From NCBI RefSeq assembly GCF_025449215.1, contig NZ_CP104900.1:4687889-4751888 (forward strand): a stretch of DNA of 64,000 bases. The letters are read 5' to 3'. Source of the stretch: Shewanella seohaensis (GTDB lineage: Bacteria > Pseudomonadota > Gammaproteobacteria > Enterobacterales > Shewanellaceae). Position 1 is the first letter of the stretch. Each line of letters opens with the position of its first letter. Positions 8,633-19,979 of the stretch are shown one piece after another. Below the pieces are notes generated by a model. It did no database searches, was not told the origin of the DNA, and was given only the letters and a program-made list of their open reading frames with translations. The position numbers were made by a program, and so were the translations under genes.

Positions 8633-9147
8633 ACAAACTCTTGGTTTTCCGCCTCATAATCGCGGGCGGCTTTAAGCAAATACACGATCAGCAACATCAG
8701 TAAAATCGTCGATATATTGCCAAAATCGAGCACCAGTTCGATACGACCTTCTTCAAAAAACGACTGATGATAGATACCTATCCCTAAGGTTTGCAGCATC
8801 TCAAACACTAAGGCCGCCACTTTTAACCACACTAGCCATAGGTAACATTTCATACTCTCATCACTGAAAAACAGGCCGCGTTGATAGCAGGATAAGAGCC
8901 GTTGCAGCCAATACACTCCTAATAAAAATGTGATAAATAAAGGAGTTAACATTGCAAGCAACAGCATTCTGTTGGCGCTTGCGAGGTGCCATAACTCGAG
9001 CAACTGGGTGTTACTGCTATTGAAGCGAATATCGTCGTAGGCCCAATAGCAATAAAACAGGTAGCCAACAATGGCTACCGCAGAAAAGAGCACCAGCCAG
9101 CGGCAAAACTCACTGATTTTTATTAATTTTTTAAAATTTTGATTCAT
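8629..9147 (-). CDS. DUF2975 membrane protein
   Basis: A protein of about 172 residues with four predicted membrane helices (near 18-38, 55-78, 100-120 and 135-160) and short loops. This is the DUF2975 layout, whose genes are typically coupled to a small XRE regulator, as here. The frame can be read from a TTG at 9159, but the ATG at 9147 follows GGGTGAG and begins MNQNFKKL just before the first helix, so it is preferred. Function unknown; a membrane partner that senses stress and controls the small regulator is a possibility from genomic pairing only. Confidence 0.72.
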   Translation of the reverse strand: MNQNFKKLIKISEFCRWLVLFSAVAIVGYLFYCYWAYDDIRFNSSNTQLLELWHLASANRMLLLAMLTPLFITFLLGVYWLQRLLSCYQRGLFFSDESMKCYLWLVWLKVAALVFEMLQTLGIGIYHQSFFEEGRIELVLDFGNISTILLMLLIVYLLKAARDYEAENQEFV

Positions 9148-9304
9148 CAACTCACCCAAACATCACCCTAGATAATTCTTAGCGAACGAACACCAGTATA
9201 ATCCTTCGACAAAAAATATTACAAAGAAATATAAATTTATTGTTTTACGATAATTAATTTTCGTATTAGCATGTTTTCAATTTCAATACACTCAGGTGAC
9301 GACA

Positions 9305-11365
9305 ATGCAAAAATTTCCATTCACGAGTCAGTTATGCAGTGCTGCCATTGCCGCCGCACTGCTACTGACGGGTTGCAGCGCCGCTGATACCCAAAATGCA
9401 CAACCTCAAGTTGCCGCGACGCAACAAACCGAAGCGCCGTTAATTCCCATCGAAAACTTCTTTAACGAGCAGAGCATTCGCCATTTAAAAATGTCCGACG
9501 ATGGCAAGTGGCTCGCCTTTGTGAAGGAGTACCAAGGGGCAAGCAATATCTTCCTGATGGCCGATAAGGCCGATCTTGCCAGCGCTACGCCACTCACCAC
9601 CTCCGCCGAACCTATTCGCGACTTCGAATGGTCAGCCAAGGGCAATGACCTGTTCTTTATGAAGGACAAAGGCGGTAATGAGAACACCCAGATTTACAAG
9701 CTGAGCTTTGAAGAACACGCGGGCAAGATCACCGCCAAAGAGCAACGCTTAACCCATAAGGACGATGTGCAATACAGCGTGCTCGAGCAGGTAAAAGACA
9801 ATCCTGATTTGCTGGTTGTTCAAGCCAACCACGACGATTCGAGCCGTATGGATATTTATCTGCTCAACATCCACGATGGCAAGTTAACCCCTATCCTGAA
9901 GAACGAACTGAGCTTTACTCAAGTGAAGTTTAACAAGCAGGGCAAACCTGTGATTGCCAGCAGCAGTAATCTCGATAACACCAATGCCTTGTATGTGCTG
10001 ATCGACGGCAACTGGCGCAAGATCATCCAAAGCGCCAAGGGCGAGAGCATCGATATTCTTAAAGTGAACGATGATAAGAAGCTCGCCTATATCAGCGCCA
10101 ATATTGGCGATCGCGATAAACAGGAATTGCTGAAAGTCGATCTGATGACGGGTAAATATGAGACGCTGCACAAGGATCCTGATAACGAGGCCGATGTCTA
10201 TTCGATGCAATTTAACGATGCGGGCGAGCCATTAGCCGTGGCTTACTACGGTGGTCGCTTACGGGTTTATCCCTTAGATGCCGAGTTTGCCCGCCATTGG
10301 GATGTGATTAATCGTCATTTTAATCAAGATGTTGAAATCACGATTGGCGAAATGAACGAGAAAACCCACCTGTGGCAAATCCATGTTGCCAGCGACAGAG
10401 CAGCTGGAGCTGACTATCAATACAATGCCGCCACTGGGGATATCCATCTGTTAGTCGACATTCCGGCCAGCATTCCTGCGGATCAACTCTCGCCACGCCA
10501 ATCGATTGTGTATACCGCGCGGGACGGGGTGAAAATCCAAGCCTATTTAACACTGCCTAAGGGTAAACAGACGCAGCTGCCGACCATTATCCTGCCCCAT
10601 GGCGGCCCTTGGGCACGGGATTTTTGGACGCTCGACTCGGGTTACTTCCACGCAATTGCCCAGTTTTATGCAAACCGTGGCTATGCCGTGTTGCAACCTA
10701 ACTTCCGTGCCTCAACGGGTTTCGGTAAGAAATTCTTAAACTTAGGTAACAATAATTGGGGGATTGGCAGCATGCAGCACGATCTCACCGATGGAGCCAA
10801 CTACTTAGTGGCGCAGGGCATTGCCGATAAACAACGTTTAGGGATCTTCGGTGCCTCCTACGGCGGCTATGCGGCGCTGTCTGGCGCGACCTTTACGCCT
10901 GACTTGTACCAAGCGGTGATCGCCTATGTGGGACCATCGAGCCTAGTGACGCTGATGAATTCCTTCCCCGACTACTGGCGCCCCTATTTAGGCCAATGGT
11001 TTGAGTCGGTGGGTGACCCACAAATTGCCGAGCAGAAGCAAGATATGGAAAAACGCTCGCCAATTAACTATGTCGATAACATCAAGGCACCATTGATGCT
11101 GATCCAAGGGGCGAATGACCCACGCGTCACCCAAATAGAATCGGACAATATCGCTAAGAAGATGTACCAAAAGTCTTTGCCTGTTAAGTACATACTGGCG
11201 AAAGATGAAGGACATGGATTCAGTAAGCGAGCCAATAAACTGGCCTCGATTGTCGCCACTGAGCAGTTTTTTGCAGAGCACTTAGGTGGGCGTGTCGACA
11301 CCAATGTGAATCCTGAAATCCTAAAACACTTGGACGGTTTAAACGTCGATATCAGTAAACTTTAA
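9305..11365 (+). CDS. S9 family prolyl oligopeptidase/acylaminoacyl-type peptidase lipoprotein
   Basis: A 686-residue secreted lipoprotein: signal peptide with lipobox LLTGC (Cys about 24). An N-terminal beta-propeller (about 45-400) with repeated WD-like strands precedes a C-terminal alpha/beta-hydrolase (about 420-680). The catalytic triad is visible: Ser about 518 in GASYGG, Asp about 605 in GANDPRV and His about 637 in DEGHGF. The propeller lets only short peptides reach the active site. The ATG at 9305 is chosen over a GTG at 9296 because AGGTGA sits 6 bp upstream of it. Monocistronic, with its own terminator. Confidence 0.9.
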   Translation: MQKFPFTSQLCSAAIAAALLLTGCSAADTQNAQPQVAATQQTEAPLIPIENFFNEQSIRHLKMSDDGKWLAFVKEYQGASNIFLMADKADLASATPLTTSAEPIRDFEWSAKGNDLFFMKDKGGNENTQIYKLSFEEHAGKITAKEQRLTHKDDVQYSVLEQVKDNPDLLVVQANHDDSSRMDIYLLNIHDGKLTPILKNELSFTQVKFNKQGKPVIASSSNLDNTNALYVLIDGNWRKIIQSAKGESIDILKVNDDKKLAYISANIGDRDKQELLKVDLMTGKYETLHKDPDNEADVYSMQFNDAGEPLAVAYYGGRLRVYPLDAEFARHWDVINRHFNQDVEITIGEMNEKTHLWQIHVASDRAAGADYQYNAATGDIHLLVDIPASIPADQLSPRQSIVYTARDGVKIQAYLTLPKGKQTQLPTIILPHGGPWARDFWTLDSGYFHAIAQFYANRGYAVLQPNFRASTGFGKKFLNLGNNNWGIGSMQHDLTDGANYLVAQGIADKQRLGIFGASYGGYAALSGATFTPDLYQAVIAYVGPSSLVTLMNSFPDYWRPYLGQWFESVGDPQIAEQKQDMEKRSPINYVDNIKAPLMLIQGANDPRVTQIESDNIAKKMYQKSLPVKYILAKDEGHGFSKRANKLASIVATEQFFAEHLGGRVDTNVNPEILKHLDGLNVDISKL

Positions 11366-11373
11366 TGCGCTAA

Positions 11374-11399
11374 GGGCAAGCTAAGGCTTGCCCTTTTTA
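11374..11399. terminator. Terminator between the S9 peptidase and the REC-REC kinase gene
   Basis: Stem GGGCAAG/CTTGCCC with loop CTAAGG, followed by TTTTTATT on the plus strand. It separates two convergent genes, whose ends lie 9-12 bp from it. Confidence 0.88.
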
Positions 11400-11410
11400 T
11401 TGTGCCTTTA

Positions 11411-12982
11411 TCACTCGGCGACCACGGCATCGACGGCGGCGGGTAGACGTAGCTCAACTCGAGTCAGTAACTTAGTATCATCCACCACGAGATTAGCCTC
11501 GCCCTTTTGTGCCCGAGCAAACAAACGCGCCGCATAGGTACCTATGCCTAACCCCTCGGCCTTGCCTTGAGTGACATATTTTTCCCAAAACTGTTCACGG
11601 ATATCGACGGGCACGGCGCCTGTGTTTTCGATAGCGATCAGTACATCACCTTCCTGGCGCGATAGCGAAATCGCCACCTTAGTCTTAGGGCGCGCCGCCT
11701 CGAAGGCATTTTTTAGCAGATTGAACAGCATAGGATGGCAGAGCTTAGGATCGCCCATCACATCGAAGCTGCTGCAAGGGTCTTCGTCGGGTAACAAATA
11801 CGCCACTAACTGTTTGCTGTGAAAGGTTAGCTGCGCCGCCTGCAGCAACTGCTTAAGCATCTCATGCACCGAAAACCACTCGGCATCTAAGGAATATTGC
11901 CCCGCCTCGATACGCAGAATATCCGAGGTCAAATTCACGGTATTAATCGACTGTAATGCCAGTTCATCGACCAAATTAATCTTGGGCAGCCACTCCTTAG
12001 GACAGCTTTTATCCTGCGCGAGCTTTTGCGCCAGCGCGCTGATGGTCGCCAGCGGATTTTTAAGATCGTGGCTCATGATGCCATCGGCATTGTCTTTTAG
12101 CTGTGCCAGACGCTGCATCTCGTCGCACTCTTGCTGTAATGTCCGCTGGCGCTGCATTTGCGTCAGCACATTCGCCAATTTGAGCTTTAAGATTTCCGGC
12201 TGTACTGGCTTAGTGAGGTAATCTATCGCGCCGCCTCTAAGCCCCTGTAGATGGTGCTCAACCTCACCGAGGGCACTGACAAAGATCACTGGGATCTGCG
12301 CCGATTTAGGCTCAGATCTCAAGGCTTGCAGCACTTGATGCCCGTCCATCTCGGGCATCATCACATCTAACAACACCGCATCGGGCGGCGTCGCCGATTG
12401 GCAAATTTTTAGCGCCGCCTTACCGTCCTTGGCAAACAGCACCTTATATTCGTCATTTAAGAGCCCCGCCATAAAGGCCAGATTATCCGGCATATCATCG
12501 ACCACCAGCACCACATTCAAGGCAGGTGCGGTTTCAGTTGTCGCCGTTGTTTCTACTTTGGCCGCCATCGCTGAAGATAACGCGACTTGAGTGCGTTTAT
12601 GCCGACGCGTGAGCGCCTGTAACACTCTGCCCTGCAAGGTTTTAGAGTTAAAAGGCTTAGCGATAATGTCTGCGACATGGTATTGCATCGCCACATCCAC
12701 TAAACCTCGATGGGCATTGGCCGTCACGAGGATAATGGGTAAGTCCCGCCATTTTTCCTGCTGACGCAGACTCTCGAGTAACTCTTGGCCATCACCATCG
12801 GGCATGCTCCAATCCAGCAGCAACAACTCTACCTGATGACGCTGTAAGACATCCAAGGCTTGGCGACCGCAATCGGCCTGTAACACTTGACCAAAACCGA
12901 GTTGCCGCAGCTGCTCGGCCATAATCTTACGCAGGGCATCCATATCCTCGACGATCAAACACTGCATCTGACCTAACTGCAT
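11411..12982 (-). CDS. Hybrid signalling protein: two receiver domains plus histidine kinase
   Basis: A 523-residue soluble protein. The first receiver (about 7-125) has its phosphorylatable Asp in [13 protein letters not shown] (Asp57). The second (about 155-275) has [13 protein letters not shown] HisKA-like dimerisation helix follows ([16 protein letters not shown]) and then a HATPase_c domain ([25 protein letters not shown]). There are no membrane helices. The start overlaps the end of the giant sensor kinase by 10 bp, so the two are co-translated, and this protein is the likely phosphorelay partner of the Hpt domain of that kinase. The HisKA-type H-box carries D where E is usual (HDLKNP), a known functional variant. 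Confidence 0.88.
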   Translation of the reverse strand: MQLGQMQCLIVEDMDALRKIMAEQLRQLGFGQVLQADCGRQALDVLQRHQVELLLLDWSMPDGDGQELLESLRQQEKWRDLPIILVTANAHRGLVDVAMQYHVADIIAKPFNSKTLQGRVLQALTRRHKRTQVALSSAMAAKVETTATTETAPALNVVLVVDDMPDNLAFMAGLLNDEYKVLFAKDGKAALKICQSATPPDAVLLDVMMPEMDGHQVLQALRSEPKSAQIPVIFVSALGEVEHHLQGLRGGAIDYLTKPVQPEILKLKLANVLTQMQRQRTLQQECDEMQRLAQLKDNADGIMSHDLKNPLATISALAQKLAQDKSCPKEWLPKINLVDELALQSINTVNLTSDILRIEAGQYSLDAEWFSVHEMLKQLLQAAQLTFHSKQLVAYLLPDEDPCSSFDVMGDPKLCHPMLFNLLKNAFEAARPKTKVAISLSRQEGDVLIAIENTGAVPVDIREQFWEKYVTQGKAEGLGIGTYAARLFARAQKGEANLVVDDTKLLTRVELRLPAAVDAVVAE

Positions 12983-15900
12983 ACTTCCTCCTGCGCTAAT
13001 TTAAGTGTGTGCAGTCGCGTTAATGCCTGTTCAAAATCAAACAGTTCAACATCCATTTTTAACTGTTTAAGCACACTCGCCTGGGACTGAAACTGCGGCG
13101 CATGGATAAGCTTATTCACCCATTCCAAGGCATTGGTGTTGTATTCCAGCAGGCTGTTTTCTAATTGCTCCATCAGCCCAGTTAAGGCGTCATCATCCAG
13201 ACAGCTTTCATCCTTAATGTTGAGCTGTTGATGCCAAAGCTCCAAGCCATTGACCAAACACTGCAATTCGGTTTGTAGCGCCAACAGTTGCTCGTGTAAC
13301 TCCACGGTAAAACTCTGCTGCGCCGTGTGGCATTGCTGCTCGAGTTCACCGGCTTGGCGGCTGATCTCCACCGCCCCGACATTGGCGGCAACGCCCTTTA
13401 AGGTGTGCAAGCTTAAGCGCAGCTCATCGGCATTTTCGTCCTGCCAGGCGCGCTGTTGCTGCCCGAGCAGTGTCTTGCTGGTGTTGAGAAATAACCCCAA
13501 CAAATGGCTGTAGAGCGACTCATTGTGATCGCAAAGCGCGAGGCCATTGTGAGTCTGTAAGCCATCGAGCTGCGGCAGGCCATGGCCTGTGCTCGCTCGC
13601 TTTAATACCAAGGGCACAGGTTTACGCTGCTTTGGCGTTATCCAGCGCGCCATCACAGTGTAGAGATCCTTCACATGCACAGGTTTAGTAATTTGGTCAT
13701 TCATCCCCACCGCCAGCGCTTTTTCAATGTCACCGGACATGGCATTGGCCGTCATGGCTAAAATCGGTAGATTGGCAAATTCGGGCAATTCGCGGATCCT
13801 GCGAGTCGCCTCGTAACCATCGAGCACTGGCATCTGGCAATCCATAAGCACACAGTCGAAGTACTGCAGCTCGATGCGCTCAATGGCCTCAAGCCCATGA
13901 TTCGCCACTGTGACATTCACGCCCGCTTGGCGTAATAGCTCTACCGCCAGCTCCTGATTGAGCTGATTATCCTCAACCAGTAACACCTCAGCCCCCGCTA
14001 ACTGAGTCTTCAGGGCGTGCAGAGAGTGGTCCTGCTGCACTTGTCTGCCATGCTCATTGTTGTGTCCCAGCAGGGATAACAGGGCATTACCTATGGCAAT
14101 AGGCGTCAGGGGTTTCGTTTGTGACAGCACTCTTGGGTTATTTTCAATCAGCGGCCTTAGGGTGTCTTGGTCGCTAAGGTTACCAATCAGCAGCATCCGC
14201 GAATCGGGATTGGCCATTAGCGCAGCCAGTAACGCTGGGCTAAATGCACTGTAATCACAGAGCACAAGCTGGCGTGTACCTGAGTGGTTAAGCGATTCAA
14301 TCACGCTATCAGGGTCGGCCACTGAGACCTGCATTTGGGCCGATATCCCATGTTCTGTGAGTAACGTTTCTAATCTAGGGTGCAGCCCGACTAACTTAGC
14401 GGTTTCGCCCGCTAAGGCATCGAATTGCGACTTAGGCTCATAGGTATCTGCACAGTTGAGTGTGATCCTGAGGTAGAAGCGGCTGCCCACGCCAAACTCA
14501 CTCTCACACCACACCTCGCCGCCCATCAAATGGGCGAGGCGCTTACAAATGGCCAAGCCAAGCCCGGTGCCGCCATATTCCCGAGAGGTCGAGGCATCGA
14601 CTTGTTCGAATGAGCCAAATAGCATCCCTTGTTTTTGCTCGGGAATACCAATACCAAAATCTTCCACGCAGAAGGTCAGCTCGACCTCATCCCCCTGTTG
14701 CGTACTCTGACAACTTAACACCACACTGCTGTCGTCGTGGGAAAACTTGACCGCGTTATTGCAGTAGTTGATCAGGATCTGCCCCAAGCGCAGGCCATCA
14801 CCATGGTAATAACGGGGCAGTTCGGGCGGCAGATCGAAGATAAACGCCATGTTTTTCTCTTCGACCTTGTAACTCACTACATTGGCCAAGTTAGACAGCA
14901 CATCGTCGAGATCGAATACCGTGCATTCGATATCCATCTTCTCGGCCTCAATCTTGGAAAAATCCAAAATATCGTTGAGTATGCCCAGCAGCGAGCCTGC
15001 GGCTTGATGCACCTTGCCCACATAATCCCGCTGCTTACTGTTCAGCTCTGTCTGTAGCACGAGATACGACATCCCCAGAATCGCATTCATCGGCGTGCGG
15101 ATCTCGTGGGACATATTCGCTAAAAAGTCCGACTTGGCGTGGTTAGCCGCCTCAGCCGCCTCTTTGGCTATGGCCAGTTCGTCCTGAATCGACTTAGTGT
15201 CGGTAATGTCTAAAGCCCAACAAAGGTTAGCATTTTGGCCATCCTGCACGGTGTGATAGGAGGTCAGCAGCACATCGCGGCGCTGGCCATGGGCATCAAA
15301 CAGTTGCGTCTCAAATACGGTACTGTCTTGGCTTAAATCCAATTCGCGGATATGGCAGCGGTAGTCATCGGGCTGCACAAAAATCCGATAAACCGATTGC
15401 CCCACCTCTAGCCCCGTCATCTCGGTAATTTGCTCATTCACATAACGGCAAACCCCTTCGATACAGATCCAGACCCCGATCGGGCTTCTGCCTAACACGT
15501 GTTTCAGCAAATCCCGCTCACGCTCGAGCAGGGCATTCATTAACTTTCGTTCCGACAAATCGTGGTACGACCCCAGCACAAATAGCTCGCCATTGAGCTC
15601 GATACGCTTGAGTGTCACGTCTACGTGAATAACCTCGGCGGCCGTGTTAATAAAGTCGGCCTCAAACTTAAGCTGCCCTTGGTCTAACACGGTTTGCAGA
15701 CGTTGCTCAAACACGCTCTGATTTAAAGCATCGTCGCCCTGCTCGGGGTAATAGACTAAGGTGCGCTGACCAATGAGTTGGTGTTTACTCTGATACTTGA
15801 GCAATGACAGCAGTGCACTGTTGCACTCGATGATCACCCCCTGACTATCGGTAATCACACAGGCATCGACCGCCGAATCAAACAGCGCTTGAAACTTATG

Positions 15901-18017
15901 CATGCTTAGGCTTAGCTGCTGCTCGGTGTGGATCCGCTGCACGATATCTTTATTTAATCGTCTGTTGCGCAAGCTAAAAAGAAACAGCACCAGCAAAACC
16001 GCCACGGCAATCCGCACCGCCCAGTCGAATACTTTCTGCTTCTTTATCCCTAGGTCATATTGCACATTCACCCAGCGGTGCTGAATTTCGCGCGCCTTAT
16101 CCTGCGGGATTTGTGCAAAGGCTTTATCTAAAATGCTTTGCAGTTCGGGCCAGTCCTTACGTACCCCCATCGAAATCCCAAAGCGGTAGTCACTGGCCGC
16201 CGCAATTTGCAGGCGATTAAAGGGAGGCGACTGAAGTAAGTGCGCTGTACTTGGGAAATTAACGAAGGCCGCATCGACCTGACGCTTATCCACCGCCGTT
16301 AAGGCTTGCTCCAAGTTACTGACGGGGACCAGCACTATGTCGGGATAGTCTTCGAGTAGCTGCGTGTGGGTAATATCACCGGCTACCACGCTGACCGATT
16401 TGCCCTTAAGGCTCTCAAGGCTGTTGGGATGCTCGCCCTCGATGTGGGTCACTATCACCGGCGGATACTGATTTAAGGCATCGGTAAATAACATCCACTG
16501 CTCACGTCCAGAGCCTGCCGAGGCCAGCGATAACATATCCACTTTATGCTGCTTAAATTCCTCTAGCGCTTGCTGCCAGGAACCTTCGTTATAGGTCTGG
16601 AAAATCAGCGGCACCACACGGCTGATTTCGGCAAGATAGTCCGCCATCATGCCGCGGTGAATACCGTTTTCATCAATAAAATCAATCGGCGCAGAATGGG
16701 GATCCACGCCCACCCTGATGATGGGATTGTTGTTGATAAAGGCCCTTTCCTCTACGGTGAGCATGCTCATAAAGCGGTGCACATCCATATTCGGGATCAG
16801 CGCGCCTAGGCGAAAATCGACCAGAAACAGATTTTTATTGAGCGCCAACGAGACTCGGGCGAAATCGGGCTGCAGTGAGTCAAAGTCGAGTAACTCATAG
16901 TAATCGTTATAGTTATTAGGGCTGATGATCAAAGGTGTAATTAAAAACTCCGCCCCCTTGGAGCGAATATCCACCCCATTTAAATAATCGAACAGCAGCA
17001 CGAGACCAAATGCGCCCTGAAACTCCACGCCACCGACCCCCGCGGCGATAGCCCCTTTTGGATCCCTTGGGCGAGCTGATGATCCCAGCTTAACGAAGCA
17101 ATATGGGGAATGGGCCGCAGCGGATTGGCTTCGGCCTCATGGCTTACCGCCAATGCCATAGTGGTATTCATGGCAATCACGGTATTGATATTAGGATCCT
17201 GCTGTATGGCTTTAAGATAAGCCTCACGCGCCGCAGGCGCCGTCCAGTCGGTGTTCACTACTTTGAGCTTGGCATTGGCAAATTGCTTGTTGACCGCAGT
17301 TTTCAGCTCAGCTGTACGCTTTTGCACATCGTGATTATCTTTATTCCCCGCGAGTAACAGCACATTCATGCGCTCGGCAGCGCTTTCCTGCTCAAACATT
17401 TTTTCGAGTAGGTTTTGCCCAAGGTTGTTGTTATTCATCGCCACTCGGCCAATCCAGTTGGCATTTTGTGTGCGCAGAGACAATGAGCTTTGGCTAAATT
17501 CAGAATTGATGGTGACTACAGGGATATGCTGCTGATTTGCCTCGGTTAAAAGCGCCTGCCCCTTGCCAGCAACGGGGACAAAAATAATCCCAGAAACATC
17601 GTTAGCTATCGCCTCACGGCCCAGCTTGAGCAAAGTGTCTGGCGTGCCATCGCCGTAAACAACGTCGAGCTGGATATTGAGATCCATCGCCGCAATTCTG
17701 GCGAACTTAGCGATTTGGTGCCAAAAGGGTCTATCGGATTCCAAGATCATACTCACCCTATGGCTATGGGCGAGTTTTTGCGCCGGCGTCAACTGAGCCA
17801 GCGCCTGACGATGTTGCAGCATCGATGACTCATTAGCCAGCGCAGCATTGGGCCATACAGACAGTAGCGCGGCTGATAACAGCAAGAGACCCGCACAATA
17901 GCCCAGTGAAACGAGTGGCTTACAAGGGTGCGCTTGGTATTGACCCCAGCCGAGGGCGGCCAAGACTTGTCGAATGGTCCTGTGTATACGACCTGATGAA
18001 ATGCCAAAAACGGCCAT
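12973..18017 (-). CDS. Giant hybrid sensor kinase with two periplasmic binding-protein modules (one apparent frameshift)
   Basis: Reconstructed protein of about 1,681 residues. From the N-terminus: a membrane helix (about 35-55); a type-I periplasmic binding module of the sugar-ABC kind; a SBP_bac_3-type module ([19 protein letters not shown]); a second membrane helix ([17 protein letters not shown]); two PAS domains; HisKA ([15 protein letters not shown]); HATPase ([12 protein letters not shown]); a receiver ([12 protein letters not shown]); and an Hpt domain ([12 protein letters not shown]). The frame breaks at 17051-17059, where adding one base to either abutting run (4 C, 4 T) joins GIQKG to [16 protein letters not shown]. 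The start ATG follows AGAGGA. It is divergent from an HD-GYP regulator and overlaps the REC-REC kinase. It probably senses a small periplasmic ligand; which one cannot be told. Confidence 0.87.
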
Positions 18018-18570
18018 AACTTTTCCTCTTAGGTTAAGTTTCTTACCGTCCCGTTGGTATGAATGGTGTATTAAGAATGAGAAGACGAAATGCGAACAGC
18101 TAAAACACGGAGGATCTTATGGGATCCGAGATCATGGATGGAGCACTCTGTTGGCCAGCGTTTCACCGGGCCAAAGGCGCTTTCGCTCATAAAACAGACA
18201 ACAATTGTAAAAAAAACCGTATCAACTAAAAAGTATCAATACCTAAAAGTGTGAACAAAACAGGCCAAAAGATACAACATGATACATTTTTTTGGGGTAT
18301 TATCCTGTTAGTACAAGATTTAACCAGCCGTTAAATCCGCAATATTTTTCCGTCAAGCTTACAGCTACCGCCATCATATAACCTGAAAAATGAAAATGTA
18401 GACTTCATATTTTTTATGATGATTTTCATATTGTTATATTGATTCTTCATGGAATTAAGCAGCATTAACCGCCTAGTTTGGCACTGGCATTAACGGGGAC
18501 GAATTGAGGCTCTCTCAGCATCGTCGCCGGATTAATACGGGAAACCAACCGACACAGTTGAGGCGAAACC
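18018..18570. other. Intergenic region between the divergent sensor kinase and HD-GYP regulator
   Basis: A 553-bp stretch with no plausible gene; short frames here have no family features. It must hold both divergent promoters. The AT-rich part at about 18,380-18,450 contains overlapping ATGATTTTCATAT/ATGAAAATG-type motifs, but no operator can be assigned. Confidence 0.5.
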
Positions 18571-19620
18571 ATGACTCCATTTGTAACAAAGCCCACCCTA
18601 TTAGTAGTGGATGATACTCCTGACAATATTCAGATCATTCATGGGATCCTGTCGGCGCACTATACGATCCGCGCCGCAACATCGGGTGAGAAAGCGTTAA
18701 AACTGGCCAGCACCCATCCATTACCAGAGTTAATCCTACTCGATGTGATGATGCCTGAGATGGACGGCTTCGAAACCTGCCGCAGGCTCAAACGCGATCC
18801 TGTGACCAGCAAGATCCCCGTGGTGTTTGTGACCGCCAAGACAGATACCATAGACGAGCAAACCGGGTTTGAACTCGGCGCCGTGGACTATATTTCCAAA
18901 CCCATCAGCCCAGCGGTACTCAAGGTTCGGACTCAAACCCATTTAGCCTTGAGCAATCAAGCAAGGCAGCTCGAAGCACTGGTTCAACAACGAACCCAAG
19001 AGCTTGAATCGACGCGCCATAAGATTATTCAAAAGCTTGGGCTGGCGGCAGAATATCGGGATAACGAAACGGGATTACATATCTCCCGTATGAGCCATTA
19101 TGGGCGTATTCTGGCCGAGCAAGTCTGCGACTCCCAAGCTTGGTGTGAGATGTATTTTACGGCGCTGCCGATGCACGACATCGGCAAAATTGGTATCCCA
19201 GATTCGATCCTATCGAAACCGGGTAAGTTAACCGATGATGAGCGCCAGCAAATGCAGCAACATACCAGTTTTGGCGCGCAGATCCTCGATGACGAAAACG
19301 ATCCCTTGTTATCCCTTGCGCAGGAAATCGCCCTCCACCACCATGAACGATGGGACGGAACTGGCTATCCCCATGGGCTGGCAGGCGAGCACATTCCATT
19401 AAGCGCCCGTATTGCTGCGGTTGCCGATGTGTTCGATGCACTCACCTCAGACCGCCCCTATAAAGTGGCGTGGAGTACTGAGCAGGCCTTTGATTACATT
19501 CAAGAAAACTCAGGGACTCAGTTTGACCCTCAGTTGGCGCAGGTCTTTATCGCCTGCAAGGCGCAAATACTGCAAGTGCAGCGACGTTTTGCCGAGCCAG
19601 CGACCACTGTCACCCATTGA
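18571..19620 (+). CDS. Response regulator with HD-GYP c-di-GMP phosphodiesterase domain
   Basis: A 349-residue protein. An N-terminal receiver (about 8-125) has the acidic pair DD, phosphoryl acceptor in [13 protein letters not shown], and KP in YISKPISP. A helical linker and an HD-GYP domain (about 150-340) follow, with HDIGK, the downstream HHERWDGTGYP signature and SDRPYK. All metal-binding residues expected of an active HD-GYP enzyme seem present, so it should hydrolyse c-di-GMP, with activity controlled by phosphorylation. The start ATG follows GAGG. It is divergent from the two hybrid kinases, which are the obvious candidates for its phosphodonors. Confidence 0.92.
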   Translation: MTPFVTKPTLLVVDDTPDNIQIIHGILSAHYTIRAATSGEKALKLASTHPLPELILLDVMMPEMDGFETCRRLKRDPVTSKIPVVFVTAKTDTIDEQTGFELGAVDYISKPISPAVLKVRTQTHLALSNQARQLEALVQQRTQELESTRHKIIQKLGLAAEYRDNETGLHISRMSHYGRILAEQVCDSQAWCEMYFTALPMHDIGKIGIPDSILSKPGKLTDDERQQMQQHTSFGAQILDDENDPLLSLAQEIALHHHERWDGTGYPHGLAGEHIPLSARIAAVADVFDALTSDRPYKVAWSTEQAFDYIQENSGTQFDPQLAQVFIACKAQILQVQRRFAEPATTVTH

Positions 19621-19688
19621 AAGTCTGACCAAGTGCTTCAGAACGAGGTAGACTCCTAGAACATGGGTGCAACGGATAGGGATAACAA

Positions 19689-19979
19689 ATGAATCCAGCA
19701 AAAGTGGTACGCGCTAAGGTCGTGCAATTAACGGATTTACCGAATATAGGTAAAGCGAGCGCGGCGGATTTACGCCTGCTCGGCATAGAGACACCGGCGC
19801 AATTGCTGGGGCAAAATCCCTACCAGATGTATCGCACTCTGTGCGACAAAACCGGCCAAAGACACGACCCCTGCGTACTGGATGTGTTTCTGTCTATCAC
19901 CCGCTTTATGGCGGGTGATGACCCTAAACCTTGGTGGTATTACACCGAAGAGCGCAAACAGACATACGGCCAGCTTTAA
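19689..19979 (+). CDS. Cdd1-like helix-hairpin-helix protein ('pathogenicity locus'/mitomycin-resistance family)
   Basis: A 96-residue protein that starts with a helix-hairpin-helix (LTDLPNIGKASAADLRLLGI) and ends with the family-specific segment VLDVFLSITRFMAGD and PWWYYTEERK. Cdd1-family proteins are small, mostly uncharacterised, and suspected to bind DNA. The gene overlaps the convergent AI-2E permease gene by 4 bp at their stop codons. No own terminator is visible. Confidence 0.78.
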   Translation: MNPAKVVRAKVVQLTDLPNIGKASAADLRLLGIETPAQLLGQNPYQMYRTLCDKTGQRHDPCVLDVFLSITRFMAGDDPKPWWYYTEERKQTYGQL

